A stretch of DNA of 7,037 bases from Bacilli bacterium (GCA_022793555.1 JAAWDB010000068.1:1-7037); one strand, 5' to 3'; shown: positions 1 through 6,256, counted from the stretch's first letter. Translations and numbers: made by a program. The notes: generated from the letters alone by a model not told the origin.

Positions 1-987
1 CCAATGGAAAGTGGAGAAAGTGGAAGTTGTCAAATTGGCGATTACATGACTCATCCCGCATTTATCAGTATGAATACTAAAGGATTATGGGTAGGAAAGT
101 TTGAAACTGGATATAAAGGAAGTACTTCTCATGAAAATGCGCAATCAGATCGTATAGAACCAGATAAAGTACAGATTAAGCCTAGTGTATTTAGTTGGAC
201 TAATAGTAAGGTTGCTAATATGTTTTATACAAGTTATGAATATAAAAGAGAATTAGATAGTCATATGATGAAGAATACCGAATGGGGAGCAGTTGCATAT
301 TTACAACATAGTAAATATGGAAGTATGAGTAGTGTACGAATTAATAATAATAGTAAATATATGACGGGATATGCAGGATTAAATGAACCAACATGTGGTT
401 ATACGGGATTAAACGAAGACTGTAATCGTTATGGAGTAACAGAAGATATTACAAGGTCTTGGAATACAGAAATTGGGTATACAGCAAGCACAACTGGAAA
501 TATAAGTGGTATTTATGACATGAGTGGTGGAACATGGGAATTTGTGATGGGAGTTATGATGGATTCAAATGGAGTTCCAATGAGCGGAAGAAATAGTGAT
601 AAAAATTCTGGATTTAATGGGCCATTAGGATGTCCTACTTGTGATTATGGTAATGGAGGAATTATCGAAATTACAGATGGAATTAATTTTCCACAATCTA
701 GATATTATGACAAATATATTTATTCTATGGAAGATGTGAATTTTCAAAGAAGAATATTAGGAGATGCGACAGGAGAAATGGGGCCTTTTGGTGCTTTAGG
801 TAGTGGTAATAGTCAGACTAGATTTGGATCATGGTATCAGGATGCTGCTTGGTTTGTCTGGTATTCTAGTCCTTGGTTTAGGCGTGGAGCAACGGCAGCT
901 GATGGTAATGGATCGGGCATATTTACTTTTAGTCGAGGAACTTCTTTACATGATTTTGTAGGTTTTCGCGTTGTATTAAGTATATAA
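1..987 (+). CDS. Surface protein with FGE/C-type-lectin-like C-terminal domain (5' end cut off)
   Basis: The reading frame is open from base 1, so the N-terminus lies outside the window; the ATG at base 4 is probably internal. Numbering from that ATG, the visible 327 residues include WVGKFE (29-34), NTEWGAVAYL (91-100), GGTWEFVMG (175-183), an arginine/aromatic stretch SSPWFRRGA (288-296) and a terminal GFRVV (320-324). The spacing of the GxxWE, RRG and GFR elements is typical of the formylglycine-generating-enzyme (SUMF1)/C-type-lectin fold. All cysteines (9, 131, 140, 210, 213) lie in the first two thirds, so the C-terminal cysteine pair of true FGE enzymes is absent and a binding or structural role is more likely. 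From memory, similar gut Bacillota proteins begin with a prepilin-like N-terminal helix; that part cannot be seen here. The gene is followed at once by a terminator. The fold is fairly sure, the function unknown. Confidence 0.7.
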   Translation, partial: PMESGESGSCQIGDYMTHPAFISMNTKGLWVGKFETGYKGSTSHENAQSDRIEPDKVQIKPSVFSWTNSKVANMFYTSYEYKRELDSHMMKNTEWGAVAYLQHSKYGSMSSVRINNNSKYMTGYAGLNEPTCGYTGLNEDCNRYGVTEDITRSWNTEIGYTASTTGNISGIYDMSGGTWEFVMGVMMDSNGVPMSGRNSDKNSGFNGPLGCPTCDYGNGGIIEITDGINFPQSRYYDKYIYSMEDVNFQRRILGDATGEMGPFGALGSGNSQTRFGSWYQDAAWFVWYSSPWFRRGATAADGNGSGIFTFSRGTSLHDFVGFRVVLSI

Positions 988-1011
988 TTTAATTACATGA
1001 AAGAATATTTT

Positions 1012-1046
1012 AAAACTTTAAACTAGGAATAGTTTAGAGTTTTTTT
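1012..1046 (+). terminator. Rho-independent terminator of the FGE-like gene
   Basis: A 10-bp stem (1015-1024 with 1031-1040, including one T-G wobble) encloses the loop AGGAAT. It is preceded by AAA and followed by TTTTTT at 1041-1046, giving seven consecutive T with the last stem base. It lies 25 bases after the TAA stop and upstream of the rmuC promoter, so it insulates the two genes. Confidence 0.85.
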
Positions 1047-1050
1047 ATCA

Positions 1051-1080
1051 TTGATTCGAACAACCGTTTTGGTGTATAAT
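1051..1080 (+). promoter_or_regulatory. Sigma-70/SigA-type promoter of rmuC
   Basis: TTGATT at 1051-1056 serves as -35 and a consensus TATAAT at 1075-1080 as -10, with an 18-base spacer. Transcription would begin near 1087, leaving a leader of about 20 bases that carries the AGAAGG ribosome-binding site. The position between the upstream terminator and the rmuC start supports the call. Confidence 0.65.
1057..1070 (+). promoter_or_regulatory. Candidate LexA/DinR (SOS) operator in the rmuC promoter
   Basis: CGAACAACCGTTTT matches 12 of 14 positions of the Bacillus subtilis DinR/LexA box CGAACRNRYGTTYC as I recall it; the mismatches are C for R at position 8 and T for C at position 14. It fills the spacer exactly between -35 and -10, where a bound repressor would block RNA polymerase. 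The right half-site is imperfect and this organism's own LexA consensus is unknown, so the assignment is an inference. Confidence 0.45.
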
Positions 1081-1105
1081 TTTAAAAGAAAGAAGGTTTA
1101 TATTA

Positions 1106-2194
1106 GTGGACTATATTATTATTGTTCTTTTGAGTATTTTGTTATTAGTGACGATTATTTCTTTACTAAAAAGTAATCATGGAAGTGATCATCAAACTGA
1201 ACGATTGGGAAGATTTGAAACCAATATTACAAAAGAAATTGGTACTTTTAAATATGAATTTACCAATAATCTTAGAAATGATTTTGATAAATTAAATGAG
1301 AATGTCGAACGAAAATTATTAGAAATTAATGATCGAGTGAATCAACGTTTGGATGAAAATTTTGAGAAAACAAATAAAACTTTTTCTAATGTTTTAGAAC
1401 GTTTATCTAAGATTGATGAGGCACAGAAGAAGATTGATAGTCTATCTAGTGAAATTGTGTCTTTGCAAAGTGTATTAACTGATAAAAAAACAAGGGGCAT
1501 TTTTGGAGAAGTTAATTTAAATTATATTTTAAGTAGTGTATTTGGAGAAAATAATCAATCAATTTATCAAATTCAACATAAAATGCCAAATGGTTCCATT
1601 GCTGATGCAATATTATTTACTCCAGCTCCACTTGGTACCGTGTGTATAGATTCGAAGTTTCCTTTGGAAAATTACGAGCGAATGACAAATCGGTCGTTAT
1701 CAAAAGAAGTACGAGATGTGGCTTTTAAACAGTTTAAAACGGACGTAAAAAAACATATTGATGCTATTCATGATAAATATATTATTCCTGGGTTTACAGC
1801 AAATGAAGCAATTTTATTTTTACCAGCAGAAGCAATATTTGCAGAGATTAATGCTTATCATACTGATTTATTGCAATATGCTTATCAAAAAAAAGTGTGG
1901 ATTACTTCTCCAACTACTTTAATGAGTACACTAACAACAATTCATATGATTATTAAAAATATGGAACGGGATAAATATGCTAAAGTTATTCATGAGGAAC
2001 TAACGAAATTAGGAGTAGAGTTTGAACGTTATCGTGTTCGTTGGAGTGCTTTATCTAATCATATTGAAACCGTTTCTAAAGATGTACGTGAACTTAATAT
2101 TACAACAGATAAAATTACGAAACGGTTTGATTCCATTAATAATGCTGAAATTATTAAACAACAGGATGAAAAAAAATTAGAACATACTTCTTAG
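1106..2194 (+). CDS. rmuC: DNA recombination protein RmuC
   Basis: A 362-aa RmuC family protein, linked in E. coli to limiting recombination between inverted repeats and predicted to be a nuclease of the restriction-endonuclease-like fold. Residues 2-21 form one hydrophobic helix that probably anchors it in the membrane. Residues about 30-125 are a charged, heptad-like coiled coil. The RmuC core follows: KTRGIFGEVNL (128-138), SIADAIL (164-170) and CIDSKFP (180-186), giving a PD-(D/E)xK-like set D167, D182, K184; then FLPAEAIFAEI (238-248) and VWITSPTTLMSTLTTI (264-279). Translation starts at GTG 1106, nine bases after AGAAGG (1091-1096); an in-frame TAG lies immediately upstream, so no longer start is possible. 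The length is short of E. coli RmuC but normal for Gram-positive relatives. It appears monocistronic, with its own promoter, a LexA-like site and a terminator. Confidence 0.93.
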   Translation: MDYIIIVLLSILLLVTIISLLKSNHGSDHQTERLGRFETNITKEIGTFKYEFTNNLRNDFDKLNENVERKLLEINDRVNQRLDENFEKTNKTFSNVLERLSKIDEAQKKIDSLSSEIVSLQSVLTDKKTRGIFGEVNLNYILSSVFGENNQSIYQIQHKMPNGSIADAILFTPAPLGTVCIDSKFPLENYERMTNRSLSKEVRDVAFKQFKTDVKKHIDAIHDKYIIPGFTANEAILFLPAEAIFAEINAYHTDLLQYAYQKKVWITSPTTLMSTLTTIHMIIKNMERDKYAKVIHEELTKLGVEFERYRVRWSALSNHIETVSKDVRELNITTDKITKRFDSINNAEIIKQQDEKKLEHTS

Positions 2195-2206
2195 TATGTT
2201 TCTTTT
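2169..2206 (+). terminator. Hairpin terminator overlapping the rmuC stop, possibly bidirectional
   Basis: A perfect 8-bp stem AACATACT/AGTATGTT (2181-2188 with 2193-2200) has a 4-base loop, and the rmuC TAG lies partly in loop and stem. TTTCTTTT follows on the plus strand. On the minus strand the same hairpin is followed by CTAA and then eight T (complement of A 2169-2176), so it could also back up termination of uppP. The stem holds only two G-C pairs and is therefore weak. Confidence 0.45.
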
Positions 2207-2245
2207 GATAGAAAATGTAAGGAAATATCCTTGTCTTTTTTATAG

Positions 2246-2268
2246 AAAAAAATCCGCTTTTTAGCGGA
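2246..2268 (-). terminator. Rho-independent terminator of uppP
   Basis: On the minus strand the stem TCCGCT/AGCGGA (2263-2268 with 2253-2258) surrounds an AAAA loop and is followed directly by seven T (complement of the A run 2246-2252). The uppP TAA stop at 2263-2261 lies at the stem-loop junction, so the last codons form the hairpin. Confidence 0.85.
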
Positions 2269-3079
2269 AATAGAATAAGACAAATATTCCAAGAATTAAA
2301 CAGTAGATAGAGAATTTCCAAAGATGACCTTTTTTTACCCAATTACTTAACCATTGGTAAGCAAAATAAGTAACGATTCCTGAAGCAATTAATCCAGTTG
2401 TATAAGGAAGAATTAAATTGGAAATATTACCATCTTTTAAGATGTCTATCATTCCAAGTCCCATTGAAGCAACGGATACAGGAAAATAGAGCATGAATGT
2501 ATATTTTAGTGAAGTTTCTCTTGATAAACCACATAGAAGACAACCTACTAAAACGGTTCCACTTCGACTGATTCCTGGGAATAATGCTACCATTTGTAAT
2601 AGACCAATAATAATGGCATCCTTATAAGTAATATCTTTGTCTTTTTTTATTCCCTTAGCATTTCTTACTAAGAATAAAGCTAAAGCTGTTATTAAAAAAG
2701 CAATACCTAAAATACGAGGCCCTGATAAAATATTTTCAATTTTATCTTTTAATAAAATCCCTGTTATTCCTACAGGAATAGATCCGATTATTATTAACAT
2801 ACAATATTTAAAATCAATTTGATATTCTTTTTTCTTTTCTTTATTTTTACTGAAAATAAAGCCAAAGAATGAATTAATTAATTTAACAATATCTTTCCAA
2901 AAAATTAATAATATGGCTAAGAAAGATCCGAAATTTACAACAATTTCAAAATTTAAGTCATTTTGAATTGTTGTATTAAAAATGTTTTTTAATAGTACTA
3001 AATGTCCACTTGATGAAATGGGCAAAGGTTCTGTTAATCCTTGAATTATACCAAAAATTATGTATTCTAAAAGTTTCAT
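2261..3079 (-). CDS. uppP: Undecaprenyl-diphosphatase UppP (BacA family)
   Basis: A 272-aa integral membrane protein of the BacA/UppP family. It dephosphorylates undecaprenyl pyrophosphate on the outer side of the membrane, returning the lipid carrier for peptidoglycan and other wall polymers; high dosage gives bacitracin resistance in known cases. Both signature regions are present: QGLTE followed by PLPISSSGH (13-26, including E17 and H26) and PGISRSGT (168-175, including R172), which supply the catalytic Glu, His and Arg of the family. Hydrophobic segments fit the usual multi-pass topology, with a lysine-rich cytoplasmic loop around 78-86 and another around 142-150. The ATG is preceded by GGTGAT with a short AAA spacer, and the length matches the family. 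It is convergent with rmuC and divergent from the small membrane protein gene; it has its own terminator and looks monocistronic. Confidence 0.96.
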   Translation of the reverse strand: MKLLEYIIFGIIQGLTEPLPISSSGHLVLLKNIFNTTIQNDLNFEIVVNFGSFLAILLIFWKDIVKLINSFFGFIFSKNKEKKKEYQIDFKYCMLIIIGSIPVGITGILLKDKIENILSGPRILGIAFLITALALFLVRNAKGIKKDKDITYKDAIIIGLLQMVALFPGISRSGTVLVGCLLCGLSRETSLKYTFMLYFPVSVASMGLGMIDILKDGNISNLILPYTTGLIASGIVTYFAYQWLSNWVKKGHLWKFSIYCLILGIFVLFYFR

Positions 3080-3089
3080 TTTATCACCA

Positions 3090-3104
3090 ATATAATTATA
3101 TAAT
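3090..3104. promoter_or_regulatory. Divergent AT-rich promoter core between uppP and the 77-aa gene
   Basis: A perfect 12-bp palindrome ATATAATTATAT (3090-3101) places a consensus TATAAT on the plus strand (3091-3096) and on the minus strand (3100-3095). A further plus-strand TATAAT is at 3099-3104. No good -35 hexamer is visible on either side. The minus-strand copy would give uppP a nearly leaderless mRNA beginning at its ribosome-binding site. The true -10 assignments are uncertain. Confidence 0.4.
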
Positions 3105-3143
3105 AAATTCTCTTTTTAAGAAATAGAATTTAATGGTGAGATT

Positions 3144-3377
3144 ATGTTTTTGTTAGTTTTGTTTCTCCTCGGTTTGTTTTTATGTAGTTTTGGACTTTCT
3201 TTTTGTATCATTTATTTTAATTTAATGACAATGGGGTATAGTTTTTCTCATTATGTTCATTTTATTATTAGTAGGTTTGAATGTAATTTATTGTGGGTAG
3301 GAATATTATTTATGCTAATTTCATGGAAAGGAAAAGATATGTATGAATTATTATTACGACGTTTTATTAAATTTTAG
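3144..3377 (+). CDS. Small two-helix membrane protein, unknown function
   Basis: A 77-aa protein that I do not recognise as a named family. Residues 2-26 are strongly hydrophobic (starting FLLVLFLLGLF) and a second hydrophobic segment lies around 48-61 (NLLWVGILFMLISW); between them is a polar loop with GYSFSHYVHF (31-40), and a short basic tail (LRRFIKF) ends the protein. Three cysteines (14, 21, 47) lie in or next to the helices. The start is supported by GGTGAG at 3135-3140. The 3' end overlaps the next gene by 35 bases in another frame, which suggests translational coupling and a joint role. Length, start signal and overlap make it more likely real than chance, though low-complexity hydrophobic ORFs are easily over-called in AT-rich DNA. 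Confidence 0.6.
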   Translation: MFLLVLFLLGLFLCSFGLSFCIIYFNLMTMGYSFSHYVHFIISRFECNLLWVGILFMLISWKGKDMYELLLRRFIKF

Positions 3378-3978
3378 TGAAGATCATTTGTGGAATTTTT
3401 ATGAGTGGGAAGAAAATGATTCTTTATTATTTGCCAAAAAAATTCCGTTATTTCGGGTTTCGTTTGATACAATGAAAGATTTTTTGACGTATCATGTTTC
3501 TTTAAAGGAAGAGTTTTTAAAACAAATTGCTCATAAAGCAATTTATCAAGAAAATGATAATATTTATGCCTCTTTTTTAATAAGTGATGGAAAAAATTCG
3601 TTAGCTTTAATGGCTTTAGAAAATGGTGAGGCAACTAGTATTAGTAAATTATTAGTTAAAGATGATAATAATTTAAATGAATTTATGTACACTCTTCCTT
3701 TAAGGGAAATTGCTTATGAAATTGGAGAAAAGCGTAAAGATAAAAGAGTATTCCGTCAATATGAAAAAATGAAAGAATTTATTTTAGAAGAATTAAATCG
3801 ATTAAGAAATGAAAAAAACTTGCATAAATTAAAATATTTGTATTATGAATGGTTTAAAAAAGAAGAGTTTGATATTGATAAAATGTATGATGATATGATT
3901 GCATCTTTACCAAATTTTTCGGGATCAGAATTGTCACGTATGAATTATTTTATTCAGTTGTCTTATCATCAAGTTTAG
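3343..3978 (+). CDS. YjbA-like (DUF3603/UPF0736) protein
   Basis: A 211-aa soluble, highly charged protein with no signal peptide or membrane segment. The N-terminus resembles the DUF3603 (UPF0736) family of Bacillota, represented by B. subtilis YjbA: a YYDVLLNF opening, FYEW at 19-22, a KKIPLFRV stretch at about 32-39 and SDGKNSLALM around 82-91. The C-terminal half is helical and rich in Lys, Glu and Arg (about 129-160), ending with YLYYEWFKKEEFD near 166-178. At 211 aa it is somewhat shorter than my recollection of YjbA (about 250 aa). The biochemical role of the family is unknown to me. The start at 3343 follows AAAGG with an 11-base gap and begins within the upstream membrane-protein gene, so the two probably form one transcript ending at the hairpin at 4032-4054. 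Family call made from pattern recognition only. Confidence 0.6.
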   Translation: MNYYYDVLLNFSEDHLWNFYEWEENDSLLFAKKIPLFRVSFDTMKDFLTYHVSLKEEFLKQIAHKAIYQENDNIYASFLISDGKNSLALMALENGEATSISKLLVKDDNNLNEFMYTLPLREIAYEIGEKRKDKRVFRQYEKMKEFILEELNRLRNEKNLHKLKYLYYEWFKKEEFDIDKMYDDMIASLPNFSGSELSRMNYFIQLSYHQV

Positions 3979-4031
3979 TTTTTGGAATTATTTGTAGATT
4001 TTGATATCTTATATACTTTTTTGTTTAAAGT

Positions 4032-4054
4032 AGGACTTAAATAGTCCTTTTTTT
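4032..4054 (+). terminator. Rho-independent terminator after the YjbA-like gene
   Basis: The stem AGGACT/AGTCCT (4032-4037 with 4043-4048) has the loop TAAAT and runs into TTTTTT (4049-4054). It lies 54 bases after the YjbA-like stop and only 23 bases before the dacB start, leaving little room for a separate dacB promoter downstream of it. Confidence 0.8.
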
Positions 4055-4077
4055 CATATGTTTTTACAGGTGGAATT

Positions 4078-5163
4078 ATGAAGAAGATCATTTTAGCAGT
4101 ATTTAGTTTTTTTGTTTTTTCAAAAATGGTTTTTGCTTATAGTGCAGAAAGTATGATTGCGATGGATATCGCTTCGGGACGTATTTTGTATGAGCAAAAT
4201 GCCTATGAAGAAAAATTGATAGCCAGTACGACCAAGATTATGACAACAATTATTGCGATTGAACAACTTGATTTAGATACAGAAATTACGGTCGATGAAC
4301 GGGTTTTAAAAGCTTATGGAAGCGGAATATATATCGAAGTTGGAGAAGTCATGAGTTTACGAGATCTTTTATATGGTTTGATGCTTAGAAGTGGAAATGA
4401 TGCTGCAATTGTTATTGCCTGTGGCGTTGCTGGGAGTATGGAAGGTTTTGTAACACTTATGAATCAAAAAGCTTATGAACTAGGAATGAGTCATACTACT
4501 TTTTATAATGCACATGGACTTGAGGAGAATGATGGAAAAGGTAATACTTCTACGTCATATGATATGGCACTTCTTATGCGTTACGCTATGAAAAATGTAG
4601 ATTTTCGAGAAATTACAGGAACCAAAAATTATGTAGGAAAGAGTAATAAAAAAACTTATCATTGGACGAATAAAAATAAGTTATTGCGGACTTATGAATA
4701 TACGGTGGGAGGAAAGACAGGTTTTACGGAAAAAGCTCGTCGTACTTTAGTTACGGCGGCTCAGAAAGATGGAAAGGAGATTGCGATTGTGACATTAAAT
4801 GATGGTAATGATTTTCAAGATCATCAAAATTTATATGAAGTGTTATTTTCAAAGTTTGAGCGTGTGACAGTTTTAAAAAAAGATGAGTTACAAATCCCGG
4901 ATTTACAGTATTACCAAAGTGATCAATTGTATTTAGAAAAAGATATTGAGTTATTAGCAACGAAAGATGAGATTTCTAAAATTCGAGTTACTTATGAGAT
5001 GAATGGGATGGATGAATATAAAAGCGGAGATGTCGTTGGTGTAGCACATATCTTTTTAGCGGATAAAGAATTGTTGTCAACGCGAATTTATGTAAGGAAA
5101 GAGGCAGAAGTACCTAATCCCGGATTCTTTCAAAAGCTCTTTGGGTGGTTATTTGGATGGTAA
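4078..5163 (+). CDS. dacB: Serine-type D-alanyl-D-alanine carboxypeptidase (PBP5/DacB-DacF type)
   Basis: A 361-aa exported low-molecular-weight penicillin-binding protein (peptidase family S11) that removes the terminal D-Ala of peptidoglycan stem peptides and so limits cross-linking. A signal peptide covers residues 1-20 (KK, hydrophobic core, cleavage probably after VFA). All three active-site motifs are intact: S50-T-T-K53 (SxxK, nucleophile S50), S105-G-N107 (SxN) and K213-T-G215 (KTG). Residues about 265-345 correspond to the beta-rich C-terminal PBP5 domain, and the tail FFQKLFGWLFGW is an amphipathic aromatic membrane anchor typical of this class. The start is preceded by AGGTGG at a good distance. 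The stop overlaps spmA by seven bases. I use the symbol dacB because of the dacB-spmA-spmB order known from B. subtilis; dacF or dacA would fit the protein sequence alone equally well. Confidence 0.93.
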   Translation: MKKIILAVFSFFVFSKMVFAYSAESMIAMDIASGRILYEQNAYEEKLIASTTKIMTTIIAIEQLDLDTEITVDERVLKAYGSGIYIEVGEVMSLRDLLYGLMLRSGNDAAIVIACGVAGSMEGFVTLMNQKAYELGMSHTTFYNAHGLEENDGKGNTSTSYDMALLMRYAMKNVDFREITGTKNYVGKSNKKTYHWTNKNKLLRTYEYTVGGKTGFTEKARRTLVTAAQKDGKEIAIVTLNDGNDFQDHQNLYEVLFSKFERVTVLKKDELQIPDLQYYQSDQLYLEKDIELLATKDEISKIRVTYEMNGMDEYKSGDVVGVAHIFLADKELLSTRIYVRKEAEVPNPGFFQKLFGWLFGW

Positions 5164-5738
5164 GTGTAATCTGGGGGTTCTTTATTGTTATCGGGGTCTT
5201 TTTTTCGATTTTTACCGGACAAGTTGAACCATTAAATAATCAAATTCTAAAAGGTGCGAGTGAAGGTATTAGTATTTTAATGGAAATGATGCCAGTTTTG
5301 GTTTTATGGACAGGGGTAATGAAAATTGCTGAAGATGCAGGAATTTTACAAAAATTTTCAAACCTTGTAAGGCCAGTGTTGCATTTGATTTTTCCAAGTC
5401 TTGATAAGAATGATCCCGCACTTGGTTATATCGCTTCTAATATTGCTGCGAATGCTTTAGGACTTGGGTCTGCAGCGACACCTTTTGGGTTAAAAGCAAT
5501 GGATGAGCTTCAGAAGAAAAACCCGAAAAAAGATACGGCAACTGAGGCAATGATTACTTTTTTGATTTTAAATACGGGAGGAGTTACGATTGTGCCCACT
5601 ACGGTTATTGCCCTTCGTTTGATGCATGGCAGTGCCAATCCTTCGGAGATTATCATTACATCTATTTTAGCTACGGCTTGTTCTAGTATTTCTGGCTTGT
5701 TTTTAGATTATTTGATACGAAAGAGGAAACGTTCATGA
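5157..5738 (+). CDS. spmA: Spore maturation protein SpmA
   Basis: A 193-aa membrane protein of the SpmA family (nucleoside-recognition/Gate domain). In B. subtilis SpmA and SpmB are needed for full dehydration of the spore core and are encoded with dacB; the transported substrate, if any, is not established. Hydrophobic segments are near 2-20, 40-56, 131-155 and 165-185. Family signatures are SNIAANALGLGSAATPFGLK (94-113), the DTATEAM motif at 126-132 and NTGGVTIVPTTVIALR (139-154). I chose ATG 5157 rather than GTG 5145: GGGTGG (5143-5148) then serves as ribosome-binding site at 8 bases, while the GTG lies within that site, and the resulting MVSVIWGFF begins like the family. It overlaps the dacB stop by seven bases and ends in an ATGA overlap with spmB, so the three genes should be translationally coupled. 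Confidence 0.92.
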   Translation: MVSVIWGFFIVIGVFFSIFTGQVEPLNNQILKGASEGISILMEMMPVLVLWTGVMKIAEDAGILQKFSNLVRPVLHLIFPSLDKNDPALGYIASNIAANALGLGSAATPFGLKAMDELQKKNPKKDTATEAMITFLILNTGGVTIVPTTVIALRLMHGSANPSEIIITSILATACSSISGLFLDYLIRKRKRS

Positions 5739-6256
5739 ATTTTATTTCATTATTTATTATTCCGGTGTTTGTAGTAGGGGTAGTATTCTATGGTTTTATT
5801 AAAAAAGTCAATATTTATGAGTCTTTTTTAAAAGGTGCTAAGGAAGGGTTAGTGATGACTTTTCATATTGCACCAGCAGTTATTGCAATGGTTTTTGCTA
5901 CAAATCTATTTTTGAATAGTCATTTCATTGAGTGGGCTTTTCAATTTATGTATCCAGTATTTCGAGCAATTCATGTACCTATCGAAATCTTACCTATGGC
6001 TTTAGTAAGGCCAATTAGTGGAACAGCATCGCTCGCGATTTTAAATAATATATTAATGGTTTATGGACCAGATTCATTTGTGGGAAGACTTGCTTCTACT
6101 TTGCAAGGGTGTACAGATACGACGATTTATGTTTTAGCTCTTTATTTTGGAAGTATTAAAGTAACGAAAACGGGTCATGCTTTGGGAGCTGGGTTGTTTG
6201 CAGATCTGATTGGAATTTTGGCTAGTTTTGTTATTGTTTCGGCTTTTTTTGGTTAA
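5735..6256 (+). CDS. spmB: Spore maturation protein SpmB
   Basis: A 173-aa membrane protein, partner of SpmA, also of the nucleoside-recognition/Gate family. Hydrophobic segments are near 4-22, 42-60, 82-108, 128-141 and 150-171. Recognisable family stretches are ALVRPISGTASLAILN (89-104) and GCTDTTIYVLALYFGSIK (125-142). The length is normal for the family. The start codon shares ATGA with the spmA stop, and AGAGGA at 5722-5727 is a good ribosome-binding site. SpmA and SpmB occur together in spore formers, where they affect core water content and heat resistance, but also in some bacteria not known to sporulate, so their presence alone does not prove sporulation. No convincing terminator follows the gene. 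Confidence 0.93.
   Translation: MNFISLFIIPVFVVGVVFYGFIKKVNIYESFLKGAKEGLVMTFHIAPAVIAMVFATNLFLNSHFIEWAFQFMYPVFRAIHVPIEILPMALVRPISGTASLAILNNILMVYGPDSFVGRLASTLQGCTDTTIYVLALYFGSIKVTKTGHALGAGLFADLIGILASFVIVSAFFG

Noticed and set aside
820..987. A DGR variable repeat with its template in this window
   Set aside because: No second, near-identical copy of this segment and no reverse transcriptase is visible here; only the fold makes the idea worth checking in the full genome.
2154..2342. Minus-strand 62-codon ORF across the rmuC/uppP junction
   Set aside because: It runs out of frame over the end of uppP, through both terminators and into rmuC antisense; it is a shadow with no family resemblance.
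2637..2822. Plus-strand ORF inside uppP
   Set aside because: It lies antisense to a confidently assigned gene and has no ribosome-binding site or recognisable motif.
3374..3634. Minus-strand 86-codon ORF opposite the YjbA-like gene
   Set aside because: It is fully antisense to a better supported gene, and its His/Lys/Leu-rich composition is typical of a chance reading of AT-rich DNA.
4751..4960. Minus-strand 69-codon ORF within dacB
   Set aside because: It is antisense to the C-terminal part of a well-supported carboxypeptidase, with no start signal or motif.
5145..5156. Longer spmA start at GTG 5145, adding MVIW
   Set aside because: The GTG lies within the GGGTGG that best serves as ribosome-binding site for ATG 5157, and the shorter N-terminus fits the SpmA family.
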